Shown here piece after piece: positions 44,323 to 53,500 of a stretch of DNA of 64,000 nt. Position numbers and translations under genes: made by a program. Each line of letters starts with the position of its first letter. Positions within the stretch are counted from its first letter, which is position 1. The DNA comes from Candidatus Fokinia solitaria (lineage in GTDB: Bacteria; Pseudomonadota; Alphaproteobacteria; Rickettsiales; Midichloriaceae): positions 1 to 64,000 of the forward strand of contig CALPOD020000002.1 of NCBI GenBank assembly GCA_943325105.2, given 5' to 3'. The notes under the pieces were generated by a model. It was not told where the DNA came from, did no database searches, and saw only the letters and a list, made by a program, of their open reading frames with translations.

Positions 44323-45690
44323 ATGAAAACAACAACAGATCTAGATACACAAATAACAAAAAAACAGAAGGACTTACAAGAGAAATCTGATACTTTAAAA
44401 ACAACAACTGAAGCTTTAAAAACAGGTCTTGATAAATTACTCAGTTCATTTGACGAGAGCATTGGAATCTCAGCAAGTGTAATTAAAGAACATAAGCTAA
44501 CACAACCATCAACAATTTTTGCACCAGTTAGCAAAGACTTAGGGGATGGGAACATAGCAAAGGCTTATCAATTATTAACAGTAAAGATTGCAGAGCAAGA
44601 GACTGAGTTAACTCTAAAACTTGGTGAGATTACAAAAAGTAAATCAGCAATAGATGCTCAAAATATGTTTTTAGGCACAAAAGGAGCTTTTACAACAACT
44701 ACTTATTCTCCAGAACAAAAAGCTACTGCTCAACAACAACTTAAAGAATTACAGCCACTAAATGAAAAATTGCACAAAGAGGAGGCAGGAATACGAAATG
44801 CATTAGGAGAATTAAAAAAGTTTCAAAAAACAGCTCTTGAAACAATAAAGGGCTTGGAGAAAGCTAATACTGAGGTGCAGAAATTAACAAAAGAAGAAAA
44901 AGATTTAAAAAAAGAAGTAGAGAAATTAGGACAGCAAGTACTAGAAAGAGAGCAAAGAAAGATCTTCCAAGACATAATATCTAAAGCTACTATTGAAGCA
45001 GTCAATGCATCGCTTGGTGTTGAGACAACAAAGTCAGTCGAAGATATTGCTAAATCAGTTGGTGATGTAACAGAGGGTATAAAAGGAAAACTCACACCAG
45101 ATCAACTTCAAGAGCTGAAAACAAATTTATCTGTATTACGAGGACAGATTGATGGTGTAGAGAATTCAAAAGGTTTAATGAGTTCAAGAGAGTCTCTGTT
45201 AGAGGCAATAAAGAAAGAAGTTGATAAGGGAGTAGATTTAATGAAATCTGATCCATCATTTAAAATGATGCAAGGTGAGTTAGAAAAATATAAAAAATCT
45301 CAATATCATGTCAAAAAAGATGATTTAGATAGTCTAAAGCTTCAAAAAGTTGATGATAAACTACAATGGGTTGGAAATAAACCTCATGCTGGAAATCTTA
45401 ATGATAAACTAGCTGAAGATTCTAAGCTTCAAGCTGCAAACGAAAAATTCATGAAATTGGTTGATGGCAGTATTGAAGCAACAGGTGCAAAGCCTAGTAT
45501 ATTGGATGCAATTAGCGCATTTATTCTTGCAGTAAAGCAATTTTTAGGTTTTGAAGTAACAAAAGATGATCTTACATTACAACAGAAGAGAGCTGCTCAA
45601 AAGGTAGTTGCTCAAAAGGTAGTTGGTAAACATACAAAGGGATTACAAGTAGACAAAGGCAAAGAAAAATCACAAGTAGTTTTACAATAA
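44323..45690 (+). CDS. Unknown coiled-coil protein, possible effector
   Basis: A 455-residue, Lys/Glu/Gln-rich protein without a signal peptide. Long heptad-like stretches (about 1-50, 85-105 and 130-210) predict coiled coils, and one short hydrophobic segment (SILDAISAFILAVKQFLGF, about 390-408) could contact a membrane. Near the C-terminus a short unit, QKVVAQKVVGK, repeats AQKVV. The tail is basic (KGLQVDKGKEKSQ). I recognise no domain. Its own TTGACA promoter and position among unknown genes suggest a lineage-specific, possibly secreted protein. Confidence 0.6.
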   Translation: MKTTTDLDTQITKKQKDLQEKSDTLKTTTEALKTGLDKLLSSFDESIGISASVIKEHKLTQPSTIFAPVSKDLGDGNIAKAYQLLTVKIAEQETELTLKLGEITKSKSAIDAQNMFLGTKGAFTTTTYSPEQKATAQQQLKELQPLNEKLHKEEAGIRNALGELKKFQKTALETIKGLEKANTEVQKLTKEEKDLKKEVEKLGQQVLEREQRKIFQDIISKATIEAVNASLGVETTKSVEDIAKSVGDVTEGIKGKLTPDQLQELKTNLSVLRGQIDGVENSKGLMSSRESLLEAIKKEVDKGVDLMKSDPSFKMMQGELEKYKKSQYHVKKDDLDSLKLQKVDDKLQWVGNKPHAGNLNDKLAEDSKLQAANEKFMKLVDGSIEATGAKPSILDAISAFILAVKQFLGFEVTKDDLTLQQKRAAQKVVAQKVVGKHTKGLQVDKGKEKSQVVLQ

Positions 45691-46422
45691 CCTTTCAAGA
45701 TCATGTTGTGTATCGATTGATATCACATGATCATCCACGAATACACAGCCTATCTTCATATTATTTTCTAGAGCCCTTAGTTGCTCTAGTCTTTCTTCAA
45801 TTTCAAGCCTTGAGGGTTTTAAAGATACAAATCTTTTTAAAGCCTCAGCTCTATATGCATAAATCCCTATATGTTTATAAACTGATTTAGGGAATGGCTC
45901 AGATGTCCTTGTGAAATATAGTGAATCAACAATATCTCCAGCTTTTAAATCCTTTCCTTGCCCATGTGAAACTATTGCACTGACATTATTAATATCTCTT
46001 TTTTCTTCCTCATCACTAAAGACAGTGATTGCGCTCATGATATCAAATTTTTTATCGACATCATTCTCTAAGCTTTTAACAACTGCTTTGATTGTTTCTG
46101 GCTGTATTTTTGGCATATCGCCTTGGAGGTTCACTATAAACTCATAATCTTTATTGATCATAGTTGATGCAATATACACTCTATCAGAGCCAGTAGGTAT
46201 ATCAGAATCAGTCATGATGTGTTGATATCCATGTTTAAAACATAGGTCTGATAATTCTTCTGAGTCACATGCAATATAAACATCACCACAATTAGAATTT
46301 ATTGCTTGTTCAGCGCACCATATTAACATTGGCTTGCCTTGAATATCTATTAAAGGCTTCCTTTGTAATCTTGTTGATGCAATCCTAGCTGGAATGATGA
46401 TAACACTCTGATGATTTGTCAT
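45682..46422 (-). CDS. kdsB: 3-deoxy-manno-octulosonate cytidylyltransferase
   Basis: Activates Kdo as CMP-Kdo for LPS inner core synthesis. Seen: IIPARIASTRLQRKPL (9-24), the NLQGDMP block, the HIGIYAYR segment and LEIEERLEQLRALENNM. Length (246) is normal. Its presence implies Kdo-containing LPS, which Anaplasmataceae lack. It overlaps the convergent unknown coiled-coil gene by 9 bases and lies 7 bases after gmk. Confidence 0.95.
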   Translation of the reverse strand: MTNHQSVIIIPARIASTRLQRKPLIDIQGKPMLIWCAEQAINSNCGDVYIACDSEELSDLCFKHGYQHIMTDSDIPTGSDRVYIASTMINKDYEFIVNLQGDMPKIQPETIKAVVKSLENDVDKKFDIMSAITVFSDEEEKRDINNVSAIVSHGQGKDLKAGDIVDSLYFTRTSEPFPKSVYKHIGIYAYRAEALKRFVSLKPSRLEIEERLEQLRALENNMKIGCVFVDDHVISIDTQHDLERLL

Positions 46423-46429
46423 CTGATAT

Positions 46430-47107
46430 TTATTCTTTAGTTTCTTCTAGGAGAGTATTAATCTCTTCCCTGAGTAATTCACCTACAAAACCTGCAAGTC
46501 CTGTACGACGTGTTTTCTTTAGTCTCTCAGCCCTTAAAACAGCATGAAGTTTTTCAACACTTTCATCTAAGTTCCTATTAATTATATGATAATCATACTC
46601 ATGCCAATGACTTAATTCAAAGTTAACATGCTCCATCCTTGTTGTAATTGTTTTTGAACAATCTGAGTTTCTTAAACACAATCTATTTAATAGCTCTGTT
46701 TTTGTTGGTGGCAATATGAAAACACTTGCTACATCTTGTCTTGCAGAACTTACTAGTTGTCTATGTCCTTGCCACTCAATATCAAATAGTAAATCTTCCC
46801 CTTTATTTAGATATTCTTCAACTTTGGAGCGTGGAGTGCCATAAAAATTTCCAAAAACTTCTGCATATTCTAATAAATCACCATTAGCTACCATAGATTT
46901 AAACTCATCATGTGATACGAAATAGTAATCAATTCCATCTAATTCACCAGGTCTAGGTTTCCTAGTTGTAACTGAAATTGATAGATGAATATGTTGATCG
47001 ATTGATAGTAATCTCTTTGCCATTGTTGTTTTTCCAGTACCTGAAGGCGCAGAAAGAACAAACATTAAACCTCTTCTCTTTATATTTTCTTGATGATGTG
47101 AAAACAC
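46430..47107 (-). CDS. gmk: Guanylate kinase
   Basis: Phosphorylates GMP to GDP. The P-loop APSGTGKTT (20-28), SVTTRKPRPGELDGIDYYFV with the GMP-binding residues and LLFDIEWQG are diagnostic. Length (225) is slightly long because of N- and C-terminal extensions. It is divergent from the unknown gene at 47277 and followed by kdsB. Confidence 0.96.
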   Translation of the reverse strand: MFSHHQENIKRRGLMFVLSAPSGTGKTTMAKRLLSIDQHIHLSISVTTRKPRPGELDGIDYYFVSHDEFKSMVANGDLLEYAEVFGNFYGTPRSKVEEYLNKGEDLLFDIEWQGHRQLVSSARQDVASVFILPPTKTELLNRLCLRNSDCSKTITTRMEHVNFELSHWHEYDYHIINRNLDESVEKLHAVLRAERLKKTRRTGLAGFVGELLREEINTLLEETKE

Positions 47108-47196
47108 GAATATTGATATTTTTGACTATTTTATTTCATTGAATTTGTTTTACATATCGTATTAAGCTTTGTCAAAGTATTCATGTAAAAAAAATA

Positions 47197-47225
47197 TTGA
47201 CATTGTATACACATTTATTTAATAT
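47197..47225 (+). promoter_or_regulatory. Strong sigma70 promoter
   Basis: TTGACA at 47197-47202, a 17-bp spacer and TAATAT at 47220-47225: the best promoter match I found in the window. It lies 52 bases before the start at 47277 and after the divergent gmk. Confidence 0.65.
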
Positions 47226-47276
47226 CTCCTTAGTCTAACTAGTTAATATAAAATAAAACTTTAAATTAAAACTTAT

Positions 47277-48263
47277 ATGTCTGAAAAAACAACATCTAGT
47301 CTTATAGATTACATCCGTACTCCAATAAAATACTTTCAAGATACTTACAAACATTATATTCATGTTGAAAAAGAAGGAAGCTATCCGCTGTTAGAAAGAT
47401 TCATTGCTTATGGGATTCCAACAGCAGCTGCATTTGGACTTGGATACAATGATCCAGAAAACTTCAAAAAATGTGCTAATAAAGAATTCGGGATTCCAGG
47501 TGCATTTGCAGGATATCTTGTTTCTCAGTTCGTTGTAACTTCTGCGAAACCTCATGTTGAGAGCATGGATAAGGGAGTGTTTAAATCAGTTGCTAATTTT
47601 GTTGTAAAGACATTTGATAGCATTAATGATTTAGCGCTTTATGTGCCTGCTTATAACATTTTACCAAGCACTGGTGAATTCAATAGTACATTTGCATTTT
47701 ATATGTTACCTGCAATGGTTAAGGGAGTAGAAAGTGATTTTTCAAGCTGGTGGAATGGAAAAGAATATGAAGGCGAAGTAGCTGGTAGAGTCTATGTTGA
47801 GGCAATTGCTGCTGGAGTTGCTGCTAATTTGAAAAAAATTACAAAAAACAAATATAAAATGGAAGCACCAAAACTTCTGGGAGAAAAAGTACTTCAGGGT
47901 GAGGATACAATAGATCTATATATGGCAAATAATACAGAGGCCAATATATATGGTACATTGGCTAATTCACTGTCATATGCATTAACTAAAAAGCTTTTAG
48001 TAGGTGAAAAGCACAAACCTAATGAACTAATAAATGATTTTCTCAGAACTTGTTTCAAAGATCAATTAGAAGTTACAACACTGATTAAAAATTTTGAAGC
48101 AAAGAGTGTTAAAGGTTCTATTTTTGAAAATAGCATATACGCATTTGGTTCTACTATGGGACTACAAATAGTTGAAGACTTCTTAGGTTTATTGGAAGAT
48201 CAAGAAATAAAAGATGCTATCGCTGATGCAAAAATCCTGTCTGATATTTCAACAGAGTTCTAA
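47277..48263 (+). CDS. Unknown protein with hydrophobic segments
   Basis: A 328-residue protein that I do not recognise. Moderately hydrophobic, Ala/Gly-rich segments lie at about 40-58, 70-90, 130-150 and 170-185, with amphipathic helices between, so it may associate with a membrane. It has no signal peptide. It has the strongest promoter seen in the window and a clear terminator hairpin after its stop, so it is probably a well-expressed single-gene unit. Confidence 0.6.
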   Translation: MSEKTTSSLIDYIRTPIKYFQDTYKHYIHVEKEGSYPLLERFIAYGIPTAAAFGLGYNDPENFKKCANKEFGIPGAFAGYLVSQFVVTSAKPHVESMDKGVFKSVANFVVKTFDSINDLALYVPAYNILPSTGEFNSTFAFYMLPAMVKGVESDFSSWWNGKEYEGEVAGRVYVEAIAAGVAANLKKITKNKYKMEAPKLLGEKVLQGEDTIDLYMANNTEANIYGTLANSLSYALTKKLLVGEKHKPNELINDFLRTCFKDQLEVTTLIKNFEAKSVKGSIFENSIYAFGSTMGLQIVEDFLGLLEDQEIKDAIADAKILSDISTEF

Positions 48264-48286
48264 TATCATCAATATCAATTGACTCC

Positions 48287-48324
48287 CAGCACAATGTGAT
48301 GTACAATACATTGTGTTGAGTTTT
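48287..48324 (+). terminator. Rho-independent terminator after the 47277-48263 gene
   Basis: Arms CAGCACAATGT (48287-48297) and ACATTGTGTTG (48308-48318) form an 11-bp stem with one G-T wobble and a 10-base loop, followed by AG and TTTT. It lies 24 bases after the stop codon. Confidence 0.65.
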
Positions 48325-48461
48325 AATACCTTCCTAAGAATATAAAGTCTAAGGCCTTTAATAACTAAGTCGTAGAACGATCCCTCGTTTAATGTTTTAT
48401 TACTCTATATCAGCTAGATTTATGCTGAATTACTTTTAACTTTAAATAATATAAATAAAAA

Positions 48462-48671
48462 ATGGCAGTAGGTACTGTAAAATGGTTTAACCCAGAAAAA
48501 GGGTATGGATTTATCACTCCAAAAGATGGTGGTTCAGATGTGTTCGTACACATGAGCGCACTTGAACAAGCAAGTATTCGTTCTTTAGATGAGGGTCAGA
48601 AAGTAGAATACGAACTTTCTATGAATAAAGGAAAAAAATCAGCTGTTAATCTTAAGCTGATGCAATCTTAA
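48462..48671 (+). CDS. cspA: Cold-shock protein
   Basis: Single-stranded nucleic acid-binding OB-fold protein of 69 residues. RNP1 (KGYGFI) and RNP2 (DVFVHMSAL) are intact. The leader from the previous gene is about 140 bases beyond the terminator; long leaders often control Csp translation, but I see no defined element. The stop TAA overlaps the likely beginning of the next gene. Confidence 0.96.
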   Translation: MAVGTVKWFNPEKGYGFITPKDGGSDVFVHMSALEQASIRSLDEGQKVEYELSMNKGKKSAVNLKLMQS

Positions 48672-49348
48672 TTCAAGCAATCTACATATACAATGATTCA
48701 GGTGTTTCACCTGAATCTCTCAAACACACATTAAATACAATGAGTCTTTTTTTAAAAGATTCATTTCATATCAAAACTATTTCAGCAAAAGAATTAAAAC
48801 TAGGTCTGTGGGCAGAAGATGCTGCACTATTTATAATGCCAGGCGGTGCTGATATACCATATACAAAAAAACTCAATGGAAAAGGCAATCAAATCATAAA
48901 AAATTATGTAGCCAATGGTGGGAAGTACTTAGGGATATGTGCTGGATCTTACTATGGCTCTTCATCAATAGAATTTGCTGCAGGTACTAAAATGGAAGTA
49001 ATAGGAAGTAGAGAGCTCGGTTTTTTTCCTGGAAAGGTCATAGGGCCTGTATTTGGTTACTATCATCGTAGAGGATGTGGCATAAATGTTAAAATCAGAA
49101 CAACTGCATCAGAAGCTGTTGATGTATATTTTAATGGTGGTGGATACTTTAAAGATGCTGAAAAGTTTGCAGGTGTAGAAGTAATTGGTTGGTATGAAAA
49201 TAATCTTCCAGCTATTATAAACATCAACAATGGCTCTGTAATTCTTTCAGGTGCGCATTTCGAATACAACGTGACAGACAATCTTCTGAAAGACGATTAT
49301 AATAGACATATGCTGATCAAACAAATACTAACTAGAATGAATCTCTAG
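48671..49348 (+). CDS. BPL_N-domain (glutamine amidotransferase-like) protein with non-standard start
   Basis: Resembles the N-terminal domain of eukaryotic biotin-protein ligase, a class I amidotransferase fold. Seen: FIMPGGADIPY, the nucleophile elbow GICAGSYYGSSSIEFA with Cys, and VYFNGGGYF. The first ATG (48740) cuts off the first strand. Upstream codons in frame read AIYIYNDSGVSPESLKHTL, a normal BPL_N N-terminus, so translation must begin earlier. The only candidates are rare codons, best ATT at 48671, overlapping the cspA stop (TAATT). The cellular role is unknown. Confidence 0.75.
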   Translation: MQAIYIYNDSGVSPESLKHTLNTMSLFLKDSFHIKTISAKELKLGLWAEDAALFIMPGGADIPYTKKLNGKGNQIIKNYVANGGKYLGICAGSYYGSSSIEFAAGTKMEVIGSRELGFFPGKVIGPVFGYYHRRGCGINVKIRTTASEAVDVYFNGGGYFKDAEKFAGVEVIGWYENNLPAIININNGSVILSGAHFEYNVTDNLLKDDYNRHMLIKQILTRMNL

Positions 49349-50365
49349 AGCTTTAAAAATATCCCCCATATCAACTGATATTTTATTTAACTCAAATCTT
49401 ATAGATTCTAATTCTGATTTGTTTTTAGCATGCTTTTCAGCAGTTGAAACAATTTCTTTAATATGTTGCATGTCTAGGAAATCTTTTTGAGTTGATACGT
49501 TACAGAGAAAATTTGGATAGTTTAAGTGAATAAAGTTCATCATCGAATTGAAATCAACCTGGGCAGATATGTCTGCTTCTCCAGTGTGATCAATAAAACT
49601 ATCAAGTATTTTATGTTGAAAAATCGCTTGAATTGTGTTGCTCTTTTTAGGTTTTATATATCCATAATCAATTAATAAAGCTCCTCCATTATGTTTTTGT
49701 AATATAAGACATATTGTATTTAAAATTGATAGTGAAGCAGTAGATAATTCATATATATCTCCATCATTAAAATCATTAGGTTTTAATGAGCAATATTTCA
49801 TTATTTTCAACATCATATCATCCTCAATATATTGATTATAATAACTTAAGGTTGAATTTTGACTCACAAATACTTCATGAAAGTGCTTGTTGATTTTGAT
49901 GAATTGTTTGAGTGGAATTGCATCAAAAAATTCGTTTGCAATCAAAACTATATTATCTTCAGATGTGATATTTTGTAACTCATCAACACTTTTCATCCAA
50001 TTACATTTTATATCAGGATGTTTTTTTAAAACCTCTTGCTGTTTAGCAATCATCTGAGGACTTGTTTCAACTAAAAAGACTTGTTTAATTTTCATTATAC
50101 ATTGGGGGTCTTGTTTTAAAAATTGTAGAACTTCACTTATGAGAGAGCCATATCCAGGCCCCAGCTCTACTAAGATAACATTTGTGAATTTTGTAATTAG
50201 TTTATAAACCCATACACCAACTGCATGACAAAACATTTGAGAAGACTCTGGTGCAGTTATAAAATCTCCTGATTTACTAATGATGTTGGCTCTATTTTTA
50301 TAGTAATATTCTGATGCTAAAGAAAAAAACACATCTAATGGCAAGTCTTCTTTGATGATTTTCAT
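49328..50365 (-). CDS. MidA/NDUFAF7-type SAM-dependent methyltransferase
   Basis: Homolog of NDUFAF7/MidA (COG1565), which in mitochondria methylates an arginine of a complex I subunit during assembly. Diagnostic: KSGDFITAPESSQMF (31-45) and the SAM motif LVELGPGYGSL (about 66-76), then LIANEFFDAIPLKQF. The 345 residues match the family. The nuoJ-N genes in the same window make the complex I link plausible. It overlaps the convergent BPL_N gene by 21 bases. Confidence 0.85.
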   Translation of the reverse strand: MKIIKEDLPLDVFFSLASEYYYKNRANIISKSGDFITAPESSQMFCHAVGVWVYKLITKFTNVILVELGPGYGSLISEVLQFLKQDPQCIMKIKQVFLVETSPQMIAKQQEVLKKHPDIKCNWMKSVDELQNITSEDNIVLIANEFFDAIPLKQFIKINKHFHEVFVSQNSTLSYYNQYIEDDMMLKIMKYCSLKPNDFNDGDIYELSTASLSILNTICLILQKHNGGALLIDYGYIKPKKSNTIQAIFQHKILDSFIDHTGEADISAQVDFNSMMNFIHLNYPNFLCNVSTQKDFLDMQHIKEIVSTAEKHAKNKSELESIRFELNKISVDMGDIFKALEIHSS

Positions 50366-50436
50366 TTAAAAGTCTTAAGTAAAGTTATTCATATATGATA
50401 TAGATATTCATCTACGAAATATCTAAAAATTATATA

Positions 50437-50474
50437 CTTCTTAACAAAAATGATTTAATCTTGTTATTAAGAAG
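50437..50474. promoter_or_regulatory. Inverted repeat upstream of gdh
   Basis: CTTCTTAA at 50437-50444 and TTAAGAAG at 50467-50474, spaced by 22 bases, lie between the divergent midA and gdh genes, 58 bases before the gdh start. The arms are perfect and could bind a dimeric regulator. The TTAA spacing does not match the CtrA site. Confidence 0.35.
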
Positions 50475-50531
50475 GGTAAAATTATGGGTAGTAATAGTTA
50501 ATCTATACTACAAAATCAAAAACTAGAATAT

Positions 50532-53500
50532 ATGCAAAAATCACAGAATGAATTTGGTAAAGCAACGTTTGAAGATTTTCAATTTGTATTGAAGGAAGAT
50601 TTTACTTCAGGCAATACATTAGATGAAATAATTTTACAACAAAGCATACAAAGTATTTTTAAACTTTTTCAACAGAAAGACTATAAAGATTTTAAAATTG
50701 AAATCGAATCTTTTGATGCTGAAATTGTGATTTTAAAAATTGTTTCTAATGATTGTGCTTTTATTGTCGATTCAACAATAAATGCAATAAAAAAAGAGAA
50801 TATTGAAATACTCTATATGAGCATTCCTGTTTTTAAAGTTGAAAGAAATCAAGATGGTAAATTAGAGACGTTTGATAATGCATCTAAAGATACCCAAAAT
50901 TCAAAAAATGAGGCTGTTTCACTCTTTGTTTTAAGAGTTGCTTCTAAATTAGATATTACGACTTTAAAAAGTAAGCTAGAAATTATTTTACAATGTGTTT
51001 TTGCCGTTAATCAAGACTGGCAATTAGCAAAAAACCTCATGAATAACCTTAGAGCTGATATTGCTAAGCAAAATTCTCAAAGTAATATAAATGAATTTTT
51101 AGAATGGTTATCTCAAAATAACTTCATATTCATTGCTACATGCAGTGGAGAAATAACAAATAATAAAATTATTTATTCAGAAAAAACTTTCTCAGGTCTT
51201 TTAAGAACAGAGCAATATAAAATAGATGACTTTGTTGAATCCAATATATTAAAAACTTTGGATAATAATCAAGATATAGGTATCATCTTTAAAAGAACAA
51301 CTATACTTTCAAATGTTCACAGAGGTTCTAATATGGAGGTTATTTATATTAGAAGGGGTAATGTCTTAAATGCTCTTATAGGTTTCTTTACATCTGCTGT
51401 ATATCATCAAAATGTTATGAATATACCAATTGTTAACAATAAAATTAATGATGCTCTAGAGCAACATCATCATCTAGAAAAAAGTGGTTATATTATCAAA
51501 GAAGTGATTGCTGAATTGCAAAATTATCCAAGAGCAGAACTCTTCCAAATGACTACAGCAGGCATATATGAACTTACTGTTTGTTTAGTTTCTGTAATAT
51601 TATTTCCTAGAGTTAAAATTTTTGTCAGGAATGATCATAATTCAGATTTTAGAAGTGTGTTAATCTTTATTCCTAAGGATAAATTTAGTATGGATTTACA
51701 TAGCAAAATTGAGAAAATAGTTTGTGAAAAAATGTTCGTACAATCTTTCAAGAGATATGTACATATTTCTGAACGTTCATTGATGACTATTCAATTGATA
51801 GTTAAGATAAACGAACATATTGAATACAATTTAGATGAAATAGAAAAAGCTATTGAAAGTTTAACATGGACTTGGAAGGATCTTTTAAAAGAGCTTTTGT
51901 ACAAAAAATATACCAATAAAGTAAGTGAAGATAAGTTATTAGTTTTCAATAATGCATTTGACAATGAATATGTAGTTACAAACTCTGCTGAGCAAGCAGT
52001 TGAGGATATAGCTAATATCGAACTGATGTCAACAAAAAACCAAGATAAATTATTTAAATTTGTTATCAGTGATTCTGGGTGTTATTTCAGAATATACAGT
52101 AGAAATAATAGAATAGAAATTTCTGATTTATTGCCAGCAATAGAGAATACAGGTTTTGCTGTTGTAGACATAATTATCTACAATATTAAAACAGAATATG
52201 CAGATATATCAGATATATTTTTCATACATCAGCTTGATGTGAGACCAAAATATCAAGTTCAATTTAATAAGGAGCATTTAAAATCAAATCTAGAAATGCT
52301 TTTAGAAAACTCTTTAGCTTATTCAAAAGTTGATCAGGATAAATTCAACAGTCTGATATTGTATGCAGGGATATCATTACAAGAGGTAGTTGTATGCAGA
52401 ATTTATGGACGTTATTTGAAACAGTTATCTGTAAATTATGATATAGACTTTATTATTCAAACTCTGGTTGATAACCCAGCAATTACAAGCAATCTAGTCA
52501 AATTATTTAATCATAAGTTTTCAAATCTTAGTGAATCAAGTGCAAACTTGGAAAATGGTGTTAAAAATATTAAAGCTGAGATATTAGAAAATCTTACAAA
52601 AATTGAAAGTGCAGCAGCTGACAAAATTTTGAGATGTTATCTTGAGGTAATAGATGCTACAAAAAGAACAAACTTCTTCTATTCAAATGATTTTGAATAT
52701 ATATCAGTAAAAATTGCATCATCTGAAATATCTTTCGCACCTCTACCTAAGCCATTCATGGAGATTTTTGTCTATTCCACTAGGTTTGAAGGTATACATT
52801 TGAGAGGGGGAAAAGTAGCTCGTGGAGGCATAAGATGGTCAGATAGATACCTAGATTATAGAACTGAGGTATTAGGTTTGATGAAGGCTCAAATGACAAA
52901 AAACTCTGTCATAGTTCCAGTAGGATCAAAGGGAGGTTTCATAGTAAAGACTGTACAACAAAATGATAGAGAAAGATTTTTACAAGAAGGAATTGAGTGT
53001 TATAAAACATTCCTCAAAGGCTTACTTGATATTACTGATAACTTTGAAGGTTCAGAAATTATAAAAACAAAGAATAGCGTCTGTTGGGATGATCTAGATC
53101 CATATCTTGTAGTTGCAGCAGATAAAGGTACAGCAACATTTTCTGATAATGCTAATGCTCTTGCATTGGAGTATGGCTTCTGGTTAGGAGATGCTTTTGC
53201 ATCAGGTGGGTCTGCTGGCTATGATCATAAGAAGCTAGGTATTACATCTAGAGGTGCTTGGATATCTGTCTTACAACACTTTAACATGTTTGGAATCAAT
53301 CCACATGAGCAAGAAATAAAAGTTGTAGGTATTGGTGATATGTCAGGTGATGTATTTGGTAACGGTATGTTGATGTCAGATAAAATAAGGCTTGTAGCTG
53401 CATTTAACCACATGCATATTTTTATCGACCCTAATCCAAATGCTAGTAAAGGTTTTATTGAAAGACAAAGATTATTTAATCAACCTAGGTCTCAATGGTC

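Noticed and set aside
50437-50474. CtrA binding site upstream of gdh
   Set aside because: The TTAA halves are 10 bases or more apart, not the 7 bases required by TTAA-N7-TTAA.
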